Source: JAVVEZ01 sp032250895
Lineage (GTDB): Bacteria; Pseudomonadota; Gammaproteobacteria; Pseudomonadales; Pseudohongiellaceae
Direction of reading: 5' to 3'
Length of the DNA: 22,243 bases
Assembly (NCBI GenBank): GCA_032250895.1
Contig: JAVVEZ010000057.1
Location: 1-22,243 of the forward strand
Shown here in pieces: positions 21,941 through 22,243 of the stretch. A program made the position numbers and the translations under genes. Under the pieces are notes generated by a model. That model saw only the letters and a list, made by a program, of their open reading frames with translations, had not been told where the DNA came from and ran no database searches. Position 1 is the first letter of the stretch, and each line of letters starts with the position of its first letter.

Positions 21941-22243
21941 TTGTCTCTGCATAATGTACGCATCGTCCTGGTCAATCCTTCCCATCCCGGGAATATCGGC
22001 GCAGCGGCGCGCGCGATGAAAAACATGGGCCTGACGAGGCTTTATCTGGTTGCCCCGGAAGATTATCCCTCGAAGACGGCTGAGGGCCGTGCCGTTTCCG
22101 CCGTGGATGTGCTGGATCAGGCTGTCGTGACCCAGACTCTGCAAGAGGCCATCGTCGGTTGTGGCCTGGTCATCGGCACCAGTGCCCGGTCGCGCAGCAT
22201 TCCCTGGCCGGTGCTGATGCCGGAGGTTTGTGCCGGCAGGATC
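21941..22243 (+). CDS. trmJ: tRNA (cytidine/uridine-2'-O-)-methyltransferase TrmJ, 5' part only
   Basis: The first 101 codons of a SPOUT-class methyltransferase that modifies ribose 32 of tRNAs; the gene runs off the window. The N-terminus reads SLHNVRIVLVNPSHPGNIGA, then AARAMKNMGLTRLYLV and later LVIGTSARSRSIPWP, all TrmJ hallmarks. No in-frame ATG precedes the conserved block, so a TTG at 21941 is chosen, with GAGG at 21928-21931 nine bases before it. Its location beside suhB matches the order seen in Pseudomonas, where cysE and iscR follow. Confidence 0.88.
   Translation, partial: MSLHNVRIVLVNPSHPGNIGAAARAMKNMGLTRLYLVAPEDYPSKTAEGRAVSAVDVLDQAVVTQTLQEAIVGCGLVIGTSARSRSIPWPVLMPEVCAGRI

Overview
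The window looks like chromosomal DNA from a GC-rich, free-living gammaproteobacterium. The evidence is the tgt-yajC-secD-secF block followed by a divergent suhB/trmJ pair, an outer-membrane phospholipase A, a lipid-anchored periplasmic M48 peptidase with TPRs, and a YqjD/YqjE-type inner-membrane operon. The DUF6152 proteins and the carboxymuconolactone-decarboxylase cluster would fit a marine or aromatic-degrading lineage (Cellvibrionales/Pseudohongiella-like), but that placement is a guess. No phage, CRISPR array, rRNA or complete transposase is visible.

Layout. (1) 99-2186: a tight three-gene cluster (CMD-family protein, beta-hydroxyacid dehydrogenase, MBL-fold hydrolase) with overlapping starts and stops, probably catabolic. 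(2) 2403-3332 (minus): a PAS-GGDEF diguanylate cyclase. (3) 3621-6026: an exported PEBP/YbhB-like protein, a two-domain exported DUF6152 protein and a TauE/SafE permease. (4) 6186-6972: three small membrane-protein genes resembling yqjD-yqjE-yqjK. (5) 6995-8395 (minus): pldA-like phospholipase, divergent from the M48 lipoprotein peptidase at 8760-10313. (6) 10322-10951 (minus) a DsbA/FrnE-like oxidoreductase, then tRNA-Leu(CAA) with a strong promoter. (7) queA at 11292-12323, separated from tgt by about 4.3 kb holding a split DUF6152/lipoprotein gene pair, pyruvate kinase and malate dehydrogenase. (8) mdh-tgt-yajC-secD-secF, apparently one transcription unit from an extended -10 promoter. (9) suhB (minus) and the start of trmJ, which runs off the window.

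How the genes work together. queA and tgt both act in queuosine tRNA modification. YajC, SecD and SecF form the accessory translocon that drives late steps of export. The M48 lipoprotein, DsbA-like protein and PldA act in or on the envelope. pyk and mdh are central carbon genes placed beside them.

Most interesting signals. First, a small non-coding mobile-element-like family has TA-flanked 32-bp inverted ends. A 267-bp copy lies at 8454-8720. An 80-bp copy at 12323-12402 is exactly what deletion between two 9-bp direct repeats of the long copy would give. The short copy supplies the last base of the queA stop codon, and a degenerate solo end 18 bp further on contains the stop codon of the facing gene. 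Second, a DUF6152 domain is fused to a second domain at 4236-5267, while the same two domains occur as adjacent separate genes at 12428-13716. This is a fusion/split pair suggesting that the two uncharacterised domains work together.
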